36,383 nt of DNA from an uncultured Clostridium sp. (GTDB lineage: Bacteria > Bacillota > Clostridia > Peptostreptococcales > Peptostreptococcaceae), in assembly GCA_945931665.1 (NCBI GenBank), contig CAMEPL010000019.1, positions 1-36,383 on the forward strand. Direction: 5' to 3'. This document shows positions 25,460 through 34,403 of this stretch, piece after piece. Made by a program: the position numbers and the translations under genes. Position 1 is the stretch's first letter; each line of letters begins with the position of its first letter. The notes below the pieces were generated by a model, which worked only from the letters and a program-made list of their open reading frames with translations, was not told the DNA's origin and did not search any database.

Positions 25460-26248
25460 TTATTTAATTTCAGATTTTCTAAATGAAATATAAGATAAAA
25501 TAATCATAATTAACATAAAAATCATACTAGTTCCTACAAAGCTACCGTAAACAGATGCGCTTGCATCGAGTGTTAATTTTGAATAATCAACACCAAATGG
25601 AGTCAATTTAAATAAATCAGAAAAATTATCTATATTTACTATTTGTGCAATTGCTGCATTTATAATATATCCTAAACTAATGACAATAATAGGTTTTTTA
25701 ACTGCAAAAGCTATAAGTACAGATACACTAATTTGAGATGCATATACAATACTCATAGTAAGGTATATCGCTAATATTTTGAAAAATACAGTAGAGTTAA
25801 AAGAAGTACCTGATTTATATTTCATTATATTTTGAAATACAGATGGTAAAAATGATTCAAATGAATTTCCAGAACATATTCCAATTATAGCAACTACCAT
25901 GTATGGAAGTAGAAAAAGTAATATTGATATATAGTAAGTGATAGTTTTACAGATTACTATAGAACTTCTGCTATAACCACTTGATATAGAGTCATGTATA
26001 GTTTTATTGTCAAAATCATTGCAAATAAATATAGAAATAAAGATTACACTTACCAGCGAAATCATTTGAAAATCTGTTACAAAAGCTCCGAAACCGATAA
26101 CATCTTGACCTAAATTACCTTCAGTTAGTTGTTTACATACAACATACATAATAGCTGCACTTATACAACATAAAATAAATAATATTTTAATTGATTTACT
26201 TTTTCTCATTTGATATAAATCAGCTCTAATTAAATTAAACATTTTCAA
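25460..26248 (-). CDS. ABC-2 type permease (BcrB/lantibiotic-immunity-like)
   Basis: 262 residues with six hydrophobic segments. It begins NLIRADLYQMRKSKSIKILF, the usual cytoplasmic start of these permeases, followed by an SVIFISIFICNDFDNKTIHDSIS segment, a common motif of bacitracin-type and lantibiotic-immunity permeases. It overlaps the ATPase gene by 14 bp, so the two are translationally coupled and form one exporter. Only one permease gene is present, so it must work as a homodimer, as in the BcrAB type rather than the two-permease NisEG type. Confidence 0.88.
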   Translation of the reverse strand: MKMFNLIRADLYQMRKSKSIKILFILCCISAAIMYVVCKQLTEGNLGQDVIGFGAFVTDFQMISLVSVIFISIFICNDFDNKTIHDSISSGYSRSSIVICKTITYYISILLFLLPYMVVAIIGICSGNSFESFLPSVFQNIMKYKSGTSFNSTVFFKILAIYLTMSIVYASQISVSVLIAFAVKKPIIVISLGYIINAAIAQIVNIDNFSDLFKLTPFGVDYSKLTLDASASVYGSFVGTSMIFMLIMIILSYISFRKSEIK

Positions 26249-27158
26249 TGCCTCCTACCATAGAAACAAAGTAATCTTCAAGAGTTCCACCTTCATTTGA
26301 AAGATTAGTTATAGCAACTTCATTTTCAAATAATGTTTTTCCTACAAATTCTTTATCATCTATATAATCAAAAAGTTGAACAGAGTTATCGGGCATTACT
26401 TTATAATTAGTTGTATTTAATTTCTGTTCTATTACATTGACTAATTTACAAATATCAGTAGATTGTAGTAGAAGATAATGCTTACAGTGTTCATCTAATT
26501 CTTCTAGTGTAAGTGTTTCTATTATTTCGCCTTTATTTATAAAAATATAGTCTGTAGCAAGTTGATATATTTCAGGTAAGTTGTGGCTAGATATTAAAAT
26601 TGTCATATTTCTTTCATCACAAAGTTTTATAAGAAGTTTTCGTATTTCTACAACACCAAGAGGATCAAGTCCGTTTATAGGTTCGTCTAATATTAAAAAT
26701 TCAGGATTATTTAAAAGAGTAATTGCAATTCCTAAACGTTGTTTCATACCTAGTGAAAAGTTTTTAACTTTCTTTTTACCTGTATCTGCAATATCTAGAA
26801 GTGATAGTAATTCATCTTCAATCTCTTCATTTGGAATACCCCTAATAATCCTGTGGAGTCTCATATTTTCTTTTGCAGTCATAGATAAATTAATACTAGG
26901 AGCTTCAATCATACATCCCATACGCCTTCTCTCAAGTTGTATTTCATTTTCTTTTGTGTGTCCAAATAATTCTATTTTTCCTTCGTTAGGATAGCTAAGT
27001 CCTGCAATAAGTCGCATAAATGTACTTTTTCCAGCACCATTTCTACCGATAAGACCGTAGATTTTACCAGGTTCTAATGTGATTGATACATTATTTACAG
27101 CATTATAACCCTTATATGTTTTTGTGAGATTTGTAGTTTTTAAAATATACTCACTCAT
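26235..27158 (-). CDS. ABC transporter ATPase (BcrA-like)
   Basis: 307 residues. Walker A is GRNGAGKST (38-46), the signature is FSLGMKQRLG, Walker B is LILDEPINGLDPLG and the switch His is in ISSHNLPEI. A C-terminal extension of about 90 residues after the nucleotide-binding domain is usual for the BcrA/NisF group. AAAGGAGG gives a strong ribosome site. It energises the permease encoded next. The 134 bp between the regulator gene and this one holds no clear terminator, so one unit is likely. Confidence 0.93.
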   Translation of the reverse strand: MSEYILKTTNLTKTYKGYNAVNNVSITLEPGKIYGLIGRNGAGKSTFMRLIAGLSYPNEGKIELFGHTKENEIQLERRRMGCMIEAPSINLSMTAKENMRLHRIIRGIPNEEIEDELLSLLDIADTGKKKVKNFSLGMKQRLGIAITLLNNPEFLILDEPINGLDPLGVVEIRKLLIKLCDERNMTILISSHNLPEIYQLATDYIFINKGEIIETLTLEELDEHCKHYLLLQSTDICKLVNVIEQKLNTTNYKVMPDNSVQLFDYIDDKEFVGKTLFENEVAITNLSNEGGTLEDYFVSMVGGIENV

Positions 27159-27292
27159 ATATTACCTCCTTTATTTCTAAGTTGTGTTTAAATACTTAAA
27201 ATAGTAATTTCTAATTTTATATATTTTAAGTATATTTAGTAAAAGTTTAGAAAAAGATAAGAGGAAAAATTAAGTGTAAAGATTTAGATAAG

Positions 27293-27976
27293 TTAGTTCT
27301 TATAAAGGCGATATCCTAGTCCCCATACAGTTTCTATATAATTTTCCATTGGATTGAATTTTTTTAATTTATTGCGGATATTGCTAATATGAGTTTTGAT
27401 TGTATTATCGTCTCCTATATATTCTTCATGCCAAATTGATTCATATAAGTTTGACTTACTAAATACCTTGTTTTGATTTTTTATTAAAAGTTCTAAAATC
27501 ATGTATTCTTTTGCTGTTAAGTCAAGAAGAGTATTGTTGATTTTAACTTCTTTAGTATTTTCGTCTAAGGTTATATCTTTATATGTAAATAGGGAAGAGA
27601 TAGAATTATTTGATATAGAATATCTTCTTAAATTTGACTCAACTCTCGCTACTACTTCACCTAAATCAAATGGTTTTGTTATATAGTCATCAGCACCTAG
27701 TTTTAACAAATCTATTTTAGTACTTATAATATCTTTTGCCGAAATAATTATGACTGGAATCGATGAAAATTGGCGCACTTCTTTTAGAATTTGATCACCA
27801 CTTTTGTACGGTAACATGATATCTAAAAGGACTAGATTATATGAATTAGTTTTAAGTTCATTTAGACCGTCAATTCCTGTAAATGAAGATTTTACATTGT
27901 ATCCAGCATCTTTTATAGCTTTTGAAAGCATAAAATTTACATCTTGATTATCTTCTATGATTAAAATATTTTCCAT
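27293..27976 (-). CDS. OmpR-family response regulator of the peptide-ABC operon
   Basis: 227 residues. The receiver has E8/D9, phosphoacceptor D52 in LLDIMLPY, Ser in ISAKD and Lys in ITKPFD. The winged helix follows with LTAKEYMILELLI and NTIKTHISNIRNKL. AGGAGGG lies 6-8 bp before the ATG. It is the first gene of the minus-strand unit and is the evident partner of the kinase at 24465-25361, with the exporter genes between them. In related systems the regulator activates its own operon; I could not identify a clear operator in 27977-28080. Confidence 0.94.
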   Translation of the reverse strand: MENILIIEDNQDVNFMLSKAIKDAGYNVKSSFTGIDGLNELKTNSYNLVLLDIMLPYKSGDQILKEVRQFSSIPVIIISAKDIISTKIDLLKLGADDYITKPFDLGEVVARVESNLRRYSISNNSISSLFTYKDITLDENTKEVKINNTLLDLTAKEYMILELLIKNQNKVFSKSNLYESIWHEEYIGDDNTIKTHISNIRNKLKKFNPMENYIETVWGLGYRLYKN

Positions 27977-28128
27977 ACAGACCCTCCTATTAAAGTGAAT
28001 TATAAATTTATATTATTGCATGTAGATGTTCTATTTTTATTAGTTTAAGTTGAGTATATATTAAAAATATACGAAAAACAACAAAGGGTAAGTTTAATAC
28101 AATCTAAAAAATCATAAAAATAAAACTG

Positions 28129-28157
28129 TTGACGAAAATAAATATATCTGATATTAT
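28129..28157 (+). promoter_or_regulatory. Promoter of the guanine-deaminase leader
   Basis: TTGACG (28129-28134), a 17-bp spacer and TATTAT (28152-28157). Transcription should start near 28164, about 70 nt before the aptamer. Confidence 0.7.
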
Positions 28158-28234
28158 AACTTAGACGTAAACTTTGTTAAGAAAATTACGTAGTTAATAA
28201 CAAAAACTTAGTTAAATAGAATATTACAATACAG

Positions 28235-28305
28235 ATTACATATATAGATCCATAATAAGGATGGACGTTTCTACAGGCTGCCGTAAATAGCTAACTATAC
28301 GTAAT
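28235..28305 (+). promoter_or_regulatory. Purine riboswitch aptamer, guanine type
   Basis: P1 is 28235-28242 with 28298-28305 (one A-C mismatch). P2 is TCCAT with ATGGA (28249-28253, 28261-28265), and L2 is AATAAGG. J2/3 is GTTTCTAC (28267-28274). P3 is 28276-28280 with 28288-28292, L3 is CCGTAAA (28281-28287) and J3/1 is AACTA (28293-28297). The GG of L2 can pair with CC of L3. The C in ACTA corresponds to the base that distinguishes guanine (C) from adenine (U) aptamers, so guanine, or a related 6-oxopurine such as hypoxanthine or xanthine, is expected. Confidence 0.9.
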
Positions 28306-28343
28306 TCATTAGAATTATTATAGCTATTTATGGCAGTTTTTTT
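28278..28343 (+). terminator. Riboswitch-controlled terminator that includes aptamer bases
   Basis: 28278-28293 (ctgccgtaaatagcta) pairs with 28321-28336 (tagctatttatggcag) over 16 bp with one G-U, followed by seven Ts. The 5' arm is the aptamer's own P3/L3, so aptamer folding and termination exclude each other. Ligand binding should prevent termination. Confidence 0.85.
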
Positions 28344-28361
28344 GTGATTTAGGAGGGGAAT

Positions 28362-29624
28362 ATGAAATTAATAAAAGGGAATTTTATTTATTCAATAGAT
28401 AAGGACAATATAGAAATTAAAGAGAACCAATATCTTTTAATTAAAGATGGAAAAGCGGAAGAATTTTATAAAGAACTTCCAAGTAGGTTGAAAAGTATTG
28501 AAATTGAAGATTATGGAGATAATATAATAATCCCGGGATTAATTGATTTACATATACATGCTCCACAGTATGCATTTAGAGGAATGGGAATGGATATGCA
28601 GCTTTTAGACTGGTTAAATACTTATGCTTTTAAAGAAGAATGTAAGTATAATAATTTAGAATATGCAAAAAGACAATATTCAAAATTTGTGAATGATGTG
28701 AAAAACAGTGCTACAACTAGACTATCTATATTCGCAACTCTGCATAAAGAAGCGACAATTATGTTGATGGATCTTTTAGAACAAGCTGGTATAAAAGCTT
28801 ATGTTGGAAAGGTTAATATGGATAGAAATTCACCAGAATTTCTAACAGAAGATACACTAAAATCTAAAGAAGATACAATAGAGTGGTTAGAAGAAACAAA
28901 AGATAGATATAAACATATAAAACCAATATTAACACCAAGATTTATACCGAGTTGTACAAATAATTTAATGGAAGAAATAACTCAAATTAATAATATATAT
29001 AATATACCTATTCAATCACATTTATCAGAGAATACATCTGAGATTGAGTGGGTAGCACAATTACACCCAGATACAAATAACTATGCAGAAGCATATGATA
29101 AATACAATTTATTTGGGAAAGACAATAAGACTATAATGGCCCATTGTGTTCACTGTCCAGATGATGAACTATCATTAATAAAACAAAATAATGTAACAGT
29201 AGCACATTGTCCACAATCAAATGCAAACTTAACAAGTGGAATAGCTCCAATTAAAAAAATGTTAAGTATGGGAATTGATGTTGGTCTTGGAAGTGATATC
29301 GCAGCTGGTTCAAGTTTATCAATTTTCAGAGCGATGAGCGATGCAGTACAAGTTTCAAAATTAAGACAAGCTATGACTGGTGAGGCTAATCAAATATTGA
29401 CATTATCTGAAGTATTCTATCTTGGAACTAAAGGTGGAGGAAAATTCTTTGGAAATGTGGGAAGTTTTGAAAAAGGATACGAATTTGATGCTGTGGTTTT
29501 AAATGATGAATCATTCGGTGACAATAGCGACTTTACTCTTAAAGAACGCTTAGAGAGAATAATATATCTAAGCGATGACAGAAATATTGTAGCTAAATAT
29601 GTTGCCGGAAATAAAATAATTTAG
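28362..29624 (+). CDS. guaD: Guanine deaminase (amidohydrolase superfamily)
   Basis: 420 residues. Metal ligands are H64/H66 in LIDLHIHAPQ, His in IQSHLSE, His in MAHCVHC and Asp in GLGSDIAAG; the surrounding motifs (QYAFRGMGMDMQLLDWLNTYAF, HCPQSN) match guanine deaminases rather than adenosine or chloro-triazine hydrolases. The enzyme converts guanine to xanthine and ammonia in the cytoplasm. TAGGAGGGG gives a strong ribosome site. A guanine-type riboswitch precedes it, agreeing with the substrate. It is a one-gene unit with its own terminator; no xanthine dehydrogenase or permease gene lies beside it. Confidence 0.93.
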   Translation: MKLIKGNFIYSIDKDNIEIKENQYLLIKDGKAEEFYKELPSRLKSIEIEDYGDNIIIPGLIDLHIHAPQYAFRGMGMDMQLLDWLNTYAFKEECKYNNLEYAKRQYSKFVNDVKNSATTRLSIFATLHKEATIMLMDLLEQAGIKAYVGKVNMDRNSPEFLTEDTLKSKEDTIEWLEETKDRYKHIKPILTPRFIPSCTNNLMEEITQINNIYNIPIQSHLSENTSEIEWVAQLHPDTNNYAEAYDKYNLFGKDNKTIMAHCVHCPDDELSLIKQNNVTVAHCPQSNANLTSGIAPIKKMLSMGIDVGLGSDIAAGSSLSIFRAMSDAVQVSKLRQAMTGEANQILTLSEVFYLGTKGGGKFFGNVGSFEKGYEFDAVVLNDESFGDNSDFTLKERLERIIYLSDDRNIVAKYVAGNKII

Positions 29625-29654
29625 TTTAATTGTATAATATTGAAATATATCCCA

Positions 29655-29699
29655 AAAAATACTCCTAGAAGCTATGGTTATAGCCTAGGAGTATTTTTT
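29655..29699. terminator. Terminator between guaD and the GNAT gene, bidirectional
   Basis: Stem 29655-29668 with 29685-29698 (aaaaatactcctag against ctaggagtattttt), with an inner gctat/atagc helix. A- and T-runs on both sides let it serve the convergent minus-strand gene as well. Confidence 0.9.
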
Positions 29700-29702
29700 A
29701 AT

Positions 29703-30185
29703 CTATAAGTCTAATTTCATATAGATGCTAGTATCTAGAGGACTATTAACGTAAGGATCAGTTTCATAAAATCCTAATTTGGTATATATATGTATTGCAC
29801 TTTTTAAAAATGGAAGTGTATCTAAAAATATGCTTTGATATCCAATAGATTTTGCATCATCTATTACCTTTTTGACTAAGACTTCACCTAATTTATGACC
29901 ACGAAACTCTGGTTTTACAAACAATCTTTTTAATTCACAATTATTATCAGATAGTTTTCTTATACATACACAGCCTGCTGCTTTATCATCTATATAAGCT
30001 ATATATAATCTACCTTCAGGCACTCCATACTTTTTATCAAGATGCAATAATTCATCATCATAATTTTGAATTTGTAGATATTTAGCCATTCCTGGTTCGC
30101 TTTTAATTAGCATATCAGTGTATTCTAAAAATAATTTTTTTACATCTTCTTTTTCATCATAACCCAATTTTATTTCTAAACACAT
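29703..30185 (-). CDS. GNAT-family N-acetyltransferase
   Basis: 160 residues from the ATG at 30185, which has AGGGGTGG just upstream; an in-frame TTG at 30206 lies before that site. The central strand-turn-helix with LFVKPEFRGHKLGEVLVKKV is the acetyl-CoA pyrophosphate loop, in the form RGxxLG. IHIYTKLGFYETDPY is the usual C-terminal motif B. It should be a cytoplasmic acetyltransferase; the acceptor is unknown. It is a single-gene unit, divergent from the lipoprotein gene at 30451. Confidence 0.88.
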   Translation of the reverse strand: MCLEIKLGYDEKEDVKKLFLEYTDMLIKSEPGMAKYLQIQNYDDELLHLDKKYGVPEGRLYIAYIDDKAAGCVCIRKLSDNNCELKRLFVKPEFRGHKLGEVLVKKVIDDAKSIGYQSIFLDTLPFLKSAIHIYTKLGFYETDPYVNSPLDTSIYMKLDL

Positions 30186-30450
30186 ATAACCACCCCTAAG
30201 TTTCAAAATAGATTATAGTTATATTTTAGTATAATACTCAATAATTTTGCTTATACTTTACAATATTTATTGTATTAATTAATAAATATATACAATTTTT
30301 TAACTTTATGTTCAGAATCATAATTTAATAATTGAGGTGTTATAATAAAAATATATAAATTATTTGCATAGAAATAGATAGAAAATAACTATTTAATATT
30401 TTAGTATCAGTTTCGAATGGATATATCAGTACAAGGAAAGGTGGATATAT

Positions 30451-31188
30451 ATGAAAAAGAAATTATTAGTAGGTATAATAATGTTATGTTCAATCATATT
30501 TACGGGATGTGTTGATGCAGATGTTACTGTGGATTTAGATAAGGACGGAACAGGAAGGGCAATTGTTCAAGTAGTTGGGCCAGGAGCTATATTTGACAAT
30601 ATCTCAGAAGATACTGTAAATGATTGGGCAAAATCATATGAAAAAGTGGAAAAGATAAGTGAATCAGACAAAGTAGGGTATAGATTTACAACTAGAAAAG
30701 GAGCAATAGATGAAGTATTAAAAGAAGTTACAAATTTAAATGATACGATAGATGTAAATGGGGATACAGATTCTGCACAAAATGATGGCTCAGTTAATTG
30801 TTTTGCGGATGAACTTTATCAAAAATATGTAGATATAGAAGAAGATCAGAGATTATTTTCAAGTACTTATAATATAAGTTTAAAACTTAAAGATGCTATA
30901 GATAATGAAATGTCTAGTGGACAACAAGCGGTAGTTAGTTTTCTTGGACATTCATCTACCATAGGTTTACATATAAAATCACCGATAAAAGCCGAAGGAA
31001 GTAATGCAACTAGTGAATCTAAAGAGGATGGGAAATATGTATACAATTGGGATTATACAATTTCAGATGTTAAAAATATAAACTATAGCACAAAAGTGCC
31101 TAATATAAAGAATATAATAATTGCTGGTGTATGCGCATTATTCATATTAGCAATCTTAATAGCTGTTTTACTTAGAAAAAGAAAATAA
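30451..31188 (+). CDS. LppM-like lipoprotein with C-terminal membrane anchor
   Basis: 245 residues. A signal peptide with lipobox IFTGC gives a lipidated C20. The mature start VDADVTVDLDKDGTGRAIVQV is typical of the LppM/DUF3153 group of Actinobacteria and Firmicutes. The middle is acidic, with no catalytic motif. A second hydrophobic helix (about 221-240) ends in a short Arg/Lys tail, so both ends are membrane-bound and the domain between lies outside. AAGGAAAGGTGG precedes the ATG. It is a one-gene unit with its own terminator. Function unknown. Confidence 0.8.
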   Translation: MKKKLLVGIIMLCSIIFTGCVDADVTVDLDKDGTGRAIVQVVGPGAIFDNISEDTVNDWAKSYEKVEKISESDKVGYRFTTRKGAIDEVLKEVTNLNDTIDVNGDTDSAQNDGSVNCFADELYQKYVDIEEDQRLFSSTYNISLKLKDAIDNEMSSGQQAVVSFLGHSSTIGLHIKSPIKAEGSNATSESKEDGKYVYNWDYTISDVKNINYSTKVPNIKNIIIAGVCALFILAILIAVLLRKRK

Positions 31189-31229
31189 ATTATTAAATAT
31201 AAGTTGATATTTATATTAATATAAAGCGA

Positions 31230-31277
31230 AAAGACTAAGAGATGGAAAGTAAAATTCCATTTACTTAGTCTTTTTTT
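31230..31277 (+). terminator. Terminator after the lipoprotein gene
   Basis: 10-bp stem 31230-31239 with 31264-31273 (aaagactaag against cttagtcttt), inner atgga/tccat helix, then Ts. Confidence 0.9.
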
Positions 31278-31344
31278 AATAAAATCTATATTTTCCTAAA
31301 AAAGTGAAATACTAAATTATAAATAAAAAAATGGAGGGCTGAAT

Positions 31345-33018
31345 ATGGAAAATAATATGGCAATGGAATATCCTATGTTTTGTTATCAATGCGAACAAAC
31401 AGCAGGGGGTAAAGGATGTACTAAAATGGGTGTATGTGGTAAAACCCCTGAAGTAGCAGCACTTCAAGATTTACTAATATTCCAAATTAAAGGTATAAGT
31501 TGTTATGCAAAAGAAATAGTTGAAAAGGGTGAAAATGTAGACAAAGATATAGTTTCTTTCGTTGAGAACTGCTTATTTACAACTTTAACTAACGTAAACT
31601 TTGATGCAGACGTTCATGTTGAATTATTAAAAAGATCACAAGAAATAAAAGAACAACTTAGAAGCAAAGTTGGATGCATAAAAAACAATACAGAGCACGC
31701 TACATATAACTTAAGTAGTACAAAAGCAGAAATGTTACAAGATGCAAAAAAAGCAGGTATAATGTATGACCAAGATTTAGACCCAGATATCCGTTCACTA
31801 AGACAAATAATAGTATATGGATTAAAAGGAATCAGTGCATATGGACATCAAGCTAGGGAACTAGGATATTATGATGACCAAGTTGATAACTTCTATATAA
31901 GAGCATTAGAAGCTACAACTGACGACAATCTAAGTGTTGAAGAACTTATAAGATGGACTATGAGAACAGGGGATATGAGTGTAGCTGTTATGAAAAAACT
32001 AGATGAAGCAAATACAGAAGTTTATTCAAATCCATCACCTCATAAAGTAAATGTAAAAATTAAAAAGGGGCCTTTTATCATTGTATCAGGACATGATTTA
32101 AAAGACTTAGAAATGTTGCTTCAACAAACAGAAGGAAAAGGAATAAATATCTATACACATGGTGAAATGTTACCATCTCATGGATATCCTGGTCTTAAAA
32201 AATATAAACATCTAGTGGGTAACTTTGGTGGCGCTTGGCAAGATCAACAAAAAGAATTTGATGGAATACCTGGATGTATTCTTATGACTACTAACTGCTT
32301 GATGAGACCTAGAGAAACTTACAAAGATAGAATATTTACAACTAATGTAGTAGGTTGGGATGGAGTCAAATTCATACCTAAAAAAGAAGACGGAACTAAA
32401 GACTTCAGCGAAATTATAGAAAAAGCACTAGAACTAGGTGGATATAAAGAAGACCAAGAACCACATGAAATTTTAGTAGGATTTGGTCATCATGCTACTT
32501 TAAGTAATGCAGAAGCAATTGTAGATGCAGTAAAACAAGGTAAAATAAGACACTTCTTCTTAATAGGTGGATGTGATGGTGCTAGACCGGGAAGAAATTA
32601 TTATACTGAGTTTGCTAAAAAAGTTCCAGATGATTGTATAATCTTAACTTTAGCATGTGGTAAATATAGATTTAATAAACTTGATTTTGGCGAAGTTGCA
32701 GGACTTCCTAGACTTCTAGACGTTGGACAATGTAACGATGCATACTCAGCAGTTAGAATAGCAACAGCTTTAGCAGATGCATTTGGAACTGATGTAAATG
32801 GATTACCACTTTCCCTAATAATATCTTGGTATGAACAAAAAGCAGTAGCCGACTTACTTGCACTATTATCACTTGGGATAAAAGGAATCTATTTAGGACC
32901 TACACTTCCAGCATTCTTAAGCCCTAATGTACTTCAATACTTAGTCGACACGTTTGATTTAAGACCTATAAGTACACCTGAAGACGATTTAAAAACTTGT
33001 TTAAAACAAGAAGTGTAA
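31345..33018 (+). CDS. hcp: Hydroxylamine reductase (hybrid-cluster protein)
   Basis: 557 residues, normal length. The N-terminal cysteines C13, C16, C25 and C31 (CYQCEQT, then GCTKMGVC) follow the Cx2C-x8-C-x5-C spacing of the 4Fe-4S cluster in enzymes from obligate anaerobes. Later motifs supply the hybrid cluster: GHDLKDLEMLL, YTHGEMLPSHGYPGL, GCILMTTNC, GGCDGARPGRNYY, LACGKYRFNKLDFG and DVGQCNDAYSA. The enzyme reduces hydroxylamine to ammonia, or acts as NO reductase/nitrosylase, in the cytoplasm. GGAGGG precedes the ATG. No hcr reductase gene lies next to it, as is usual in clostridia. The identification is certain; the in vivo substrate is debated for the whole family. Confidence 0.97.
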   Translation: MENNMAMEYPMFCYQCEQTAGGKGCTKMGVCGKTPEVAALQDLLIFQIKGISCYAKEIVEKGENVDKDIVSFVENCLFTTLTNVNFDADVHVELLKRSQEIKEQLRSKVGCIKNNTEHATYNLSSTKAEMLQDAKKAGIMYDQDLDPDIRSLRQIIVYGLKGISAYGHQARELGYYDDQVDNFYIRALEATTDDNLSVEELIRWTMRTGDMSVAVMKKLDEANTEVYSNPSPHKVNVKIKKGPFIIVSGHDLKDLEMLLQQTEGKGINIYTHGEMLPSHGYPGLKKYKHLVGNFGGAWQDQQKEFDGIPGCILMTTNCLMRPRETYKDRIFTTNVVGWDGVKFIPKKEDGTKDFSEIIEKALELGGYKEDQEPHEILVGFGHHATLSNAEAIVDAVKQGKIRHFFLIGGCDGARPGRNYYTEFAKKVPDDCIILTLACGKYRFNKLDFGEVAGLPRLLDVGQCNDAYSAVRIATALADAFGTDVNGLPLSLIISWYEQKAVADLLALLSLGIKGIYLGPTLPAFLSPNVLQYLVDTFDLRPISTPEDDLKTCLKQEV

Positions 33019-33078
33019 ATTTGGATAATTCATTAGTAAAAAATATTAAAAAGTCTATATATTAGCTAGAATTATAGA

Positions 33079-33113
33079 CAAAAAACTCCCTTGCAGAAGC
33101 ATGGGAGTTTTTT
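33079..33113 (+). terminator. Terminator after hcp
   Basis: Stem 33081-33090 with 33103-33112 (aaaaactccc against gggagttttt), with an inner tgc/gca helix. Confidence 0.9.
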
Positions 33114-33181
33114 ATAGAATACTATAAATTTTTGTATATCATTATTAAATTTCAATACTAGACTATATAGATTGTATAAAT

Positions 33182-33889
33182 CTATAAATTTATGTCAAAT
33201 ACTTCATTATCTTTATTTATTTCAATTATTTTGTCCTTATAATCAACTGCATATTTAGAGTTTTTAAAAGTTTGACAAATTGAGAAATCACCCCACATAT
33301 GCATTGGAAAAGCAACTTTTGTATTTGTATTTTTCATAAAATAGTCAAAGCCTAAATAATAAAAGTCACCTTGGCGTGGGTCTAGTGGAACAAATGCTAA
33401 GTCAATATCACAACCTTTGATACCTTCTATTCCTGACTTAAATTTATCTTCTGCATATTTATTTTCCTTTGGTGAATTTTCACCTTCCCAATGCCACCAG
33501 TTTAAGTCACCAGCATGGTATATTACCTTTCCTTCAATTTCAATTAAAAATGCAACACCGACATCACTTGATTCTAGGGTTTTTATCTTCATATCGTCCA
33601 CTGTGATTTCTTCGTTGAAGTTTACAACCACTATTTGGTCTGCAGATTTTACGTATTTACTTCTTTTTTTCTTGATATCTTTTGAAAGAATATATGTAAC
33701 ATCTGGGTAGTTTTGAGCTATTTCAAAGATAGATTTATTAAAATGATCTTGGTGGAAGTGGCTTGCAAATATATAAAGTTTTTTATCTTTATCAAACTTT
33801 GGAAGCTCACCTTGGAAATAGTCAAAAAGTAATATTGAATTTTTTAGTTCTACACAAAAACTACTGTGGTGAATATATGTTATTTTCAT
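33182..33889 (-). CDS. Metallo-beta-lactamase-fold hydrolase (UlaG/YycJ-like size)
   Basis: 235 residues from the ATG at 33889, which has AAGGATG just upstream; a longer in-frame start at 33949 would add 20 basic residues and has no good site. The N-terminal ITYIHHSSFCVEL and the metal motif SHFHQDHF with H44, H46, D48 and H49 are typical, followed by YHAGDLNWW (Asp ligand) and FPMHMWGD (C-terminal His). It should bind two metal ions and cleave a phosphodiester, lactone or similar bond in the cytoplasm; substrate unknown. A small membrane-protein gene ends 63 bp upstream on the same strand, so the two may be cotranscribed. No clear terminator is visible downstream. Confidence 0.87.
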   Translation of the reverse strand: MKITYIHHSSFCVELKNSILLFDYFQGELPKFDKDKKLYIFASHFHQDHFNKSIFEIAQNYPDVTYILSKDIKKKRSKYVKSADQIVVVNFNEEITVDDMKIKTLESSDVGVAFLIEIEGKVIYHAGDLNWWHWEGENSPKENKYAEDKFKSGIEGIKGCDIDLAFVPLDPRQGDFYYLGFDYFMKNTNTKVAFPMHMWGDFSICQTFKNSKYAVDYKDKIIEINKDNEVFDINL

Positions 33890-33952
33890 ATTAACATCCT
33901 TTCGTATATAAATTTTAAATTTATTTGCCTTTTTATTCAAATTTATCACTAT

Positions 33953-34237
33953 TTAAAATAGCTTAATTGGAGCAGGAGTACCTGCTTCTGGGAGAAGGTA
34001 TATAAATAATGTGAGTAAAATTTCGCACATGGTTATAAGTAGAAATAAGAATTTAAAATTTCCCTTATAAAAAATATTAGCAAAGTTTAAAACTAAGCTT
34101 AATATATTTAATATAGCACTCATCCAAAATGCAATATAAATATTAGGAATAGTACCCGATATAAATATCACAATTAAGTAAAGTGTTTGCAAGGTTATTG
34201 TAGTTCTTTGAATTAATTTGTTTGTATTATTTTTCAA
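33953..34237 (-). CDS. Small membrane protein, function unknown
   Basis: 94 residues with three hydrophobic segments (about 15-30, 33-53 and 60-82), ending in a Pro-rich tail. The start is TTG at 34237, supported by GGAGAG 6 bp upstream; no ATG is in a better position. It lies directly upstream of the metallo-beta-lactamase-fold gene on the same strand. No motif beyond the membrane helices is visible, and the family is unknown to me. Confidence 0.65.
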   Translation of the reverse strand: MKNNTNKLIQRTTITLQTLYLIVIFISGTIPNIYIAFWMSAILNILSLVLNFANIFYKGNFKFLFLLITMCEILLTLFIYLLPEAGTPAPIKLF

Positions 34238-34403
34238 AATTATCTCTCCTATAAAATCTTATAAAAAATTTATTGTATTCTTGTTTAGTTAATTTTTTAT
34301 TAGCGATTATTATACATTATAAATAAGTATGAATCAACAATGTAAAATAAGTATAAATTACTATTTTTAAGATTATATAAAGTGAATAAGGAAGAAAGAT
34401 AAA

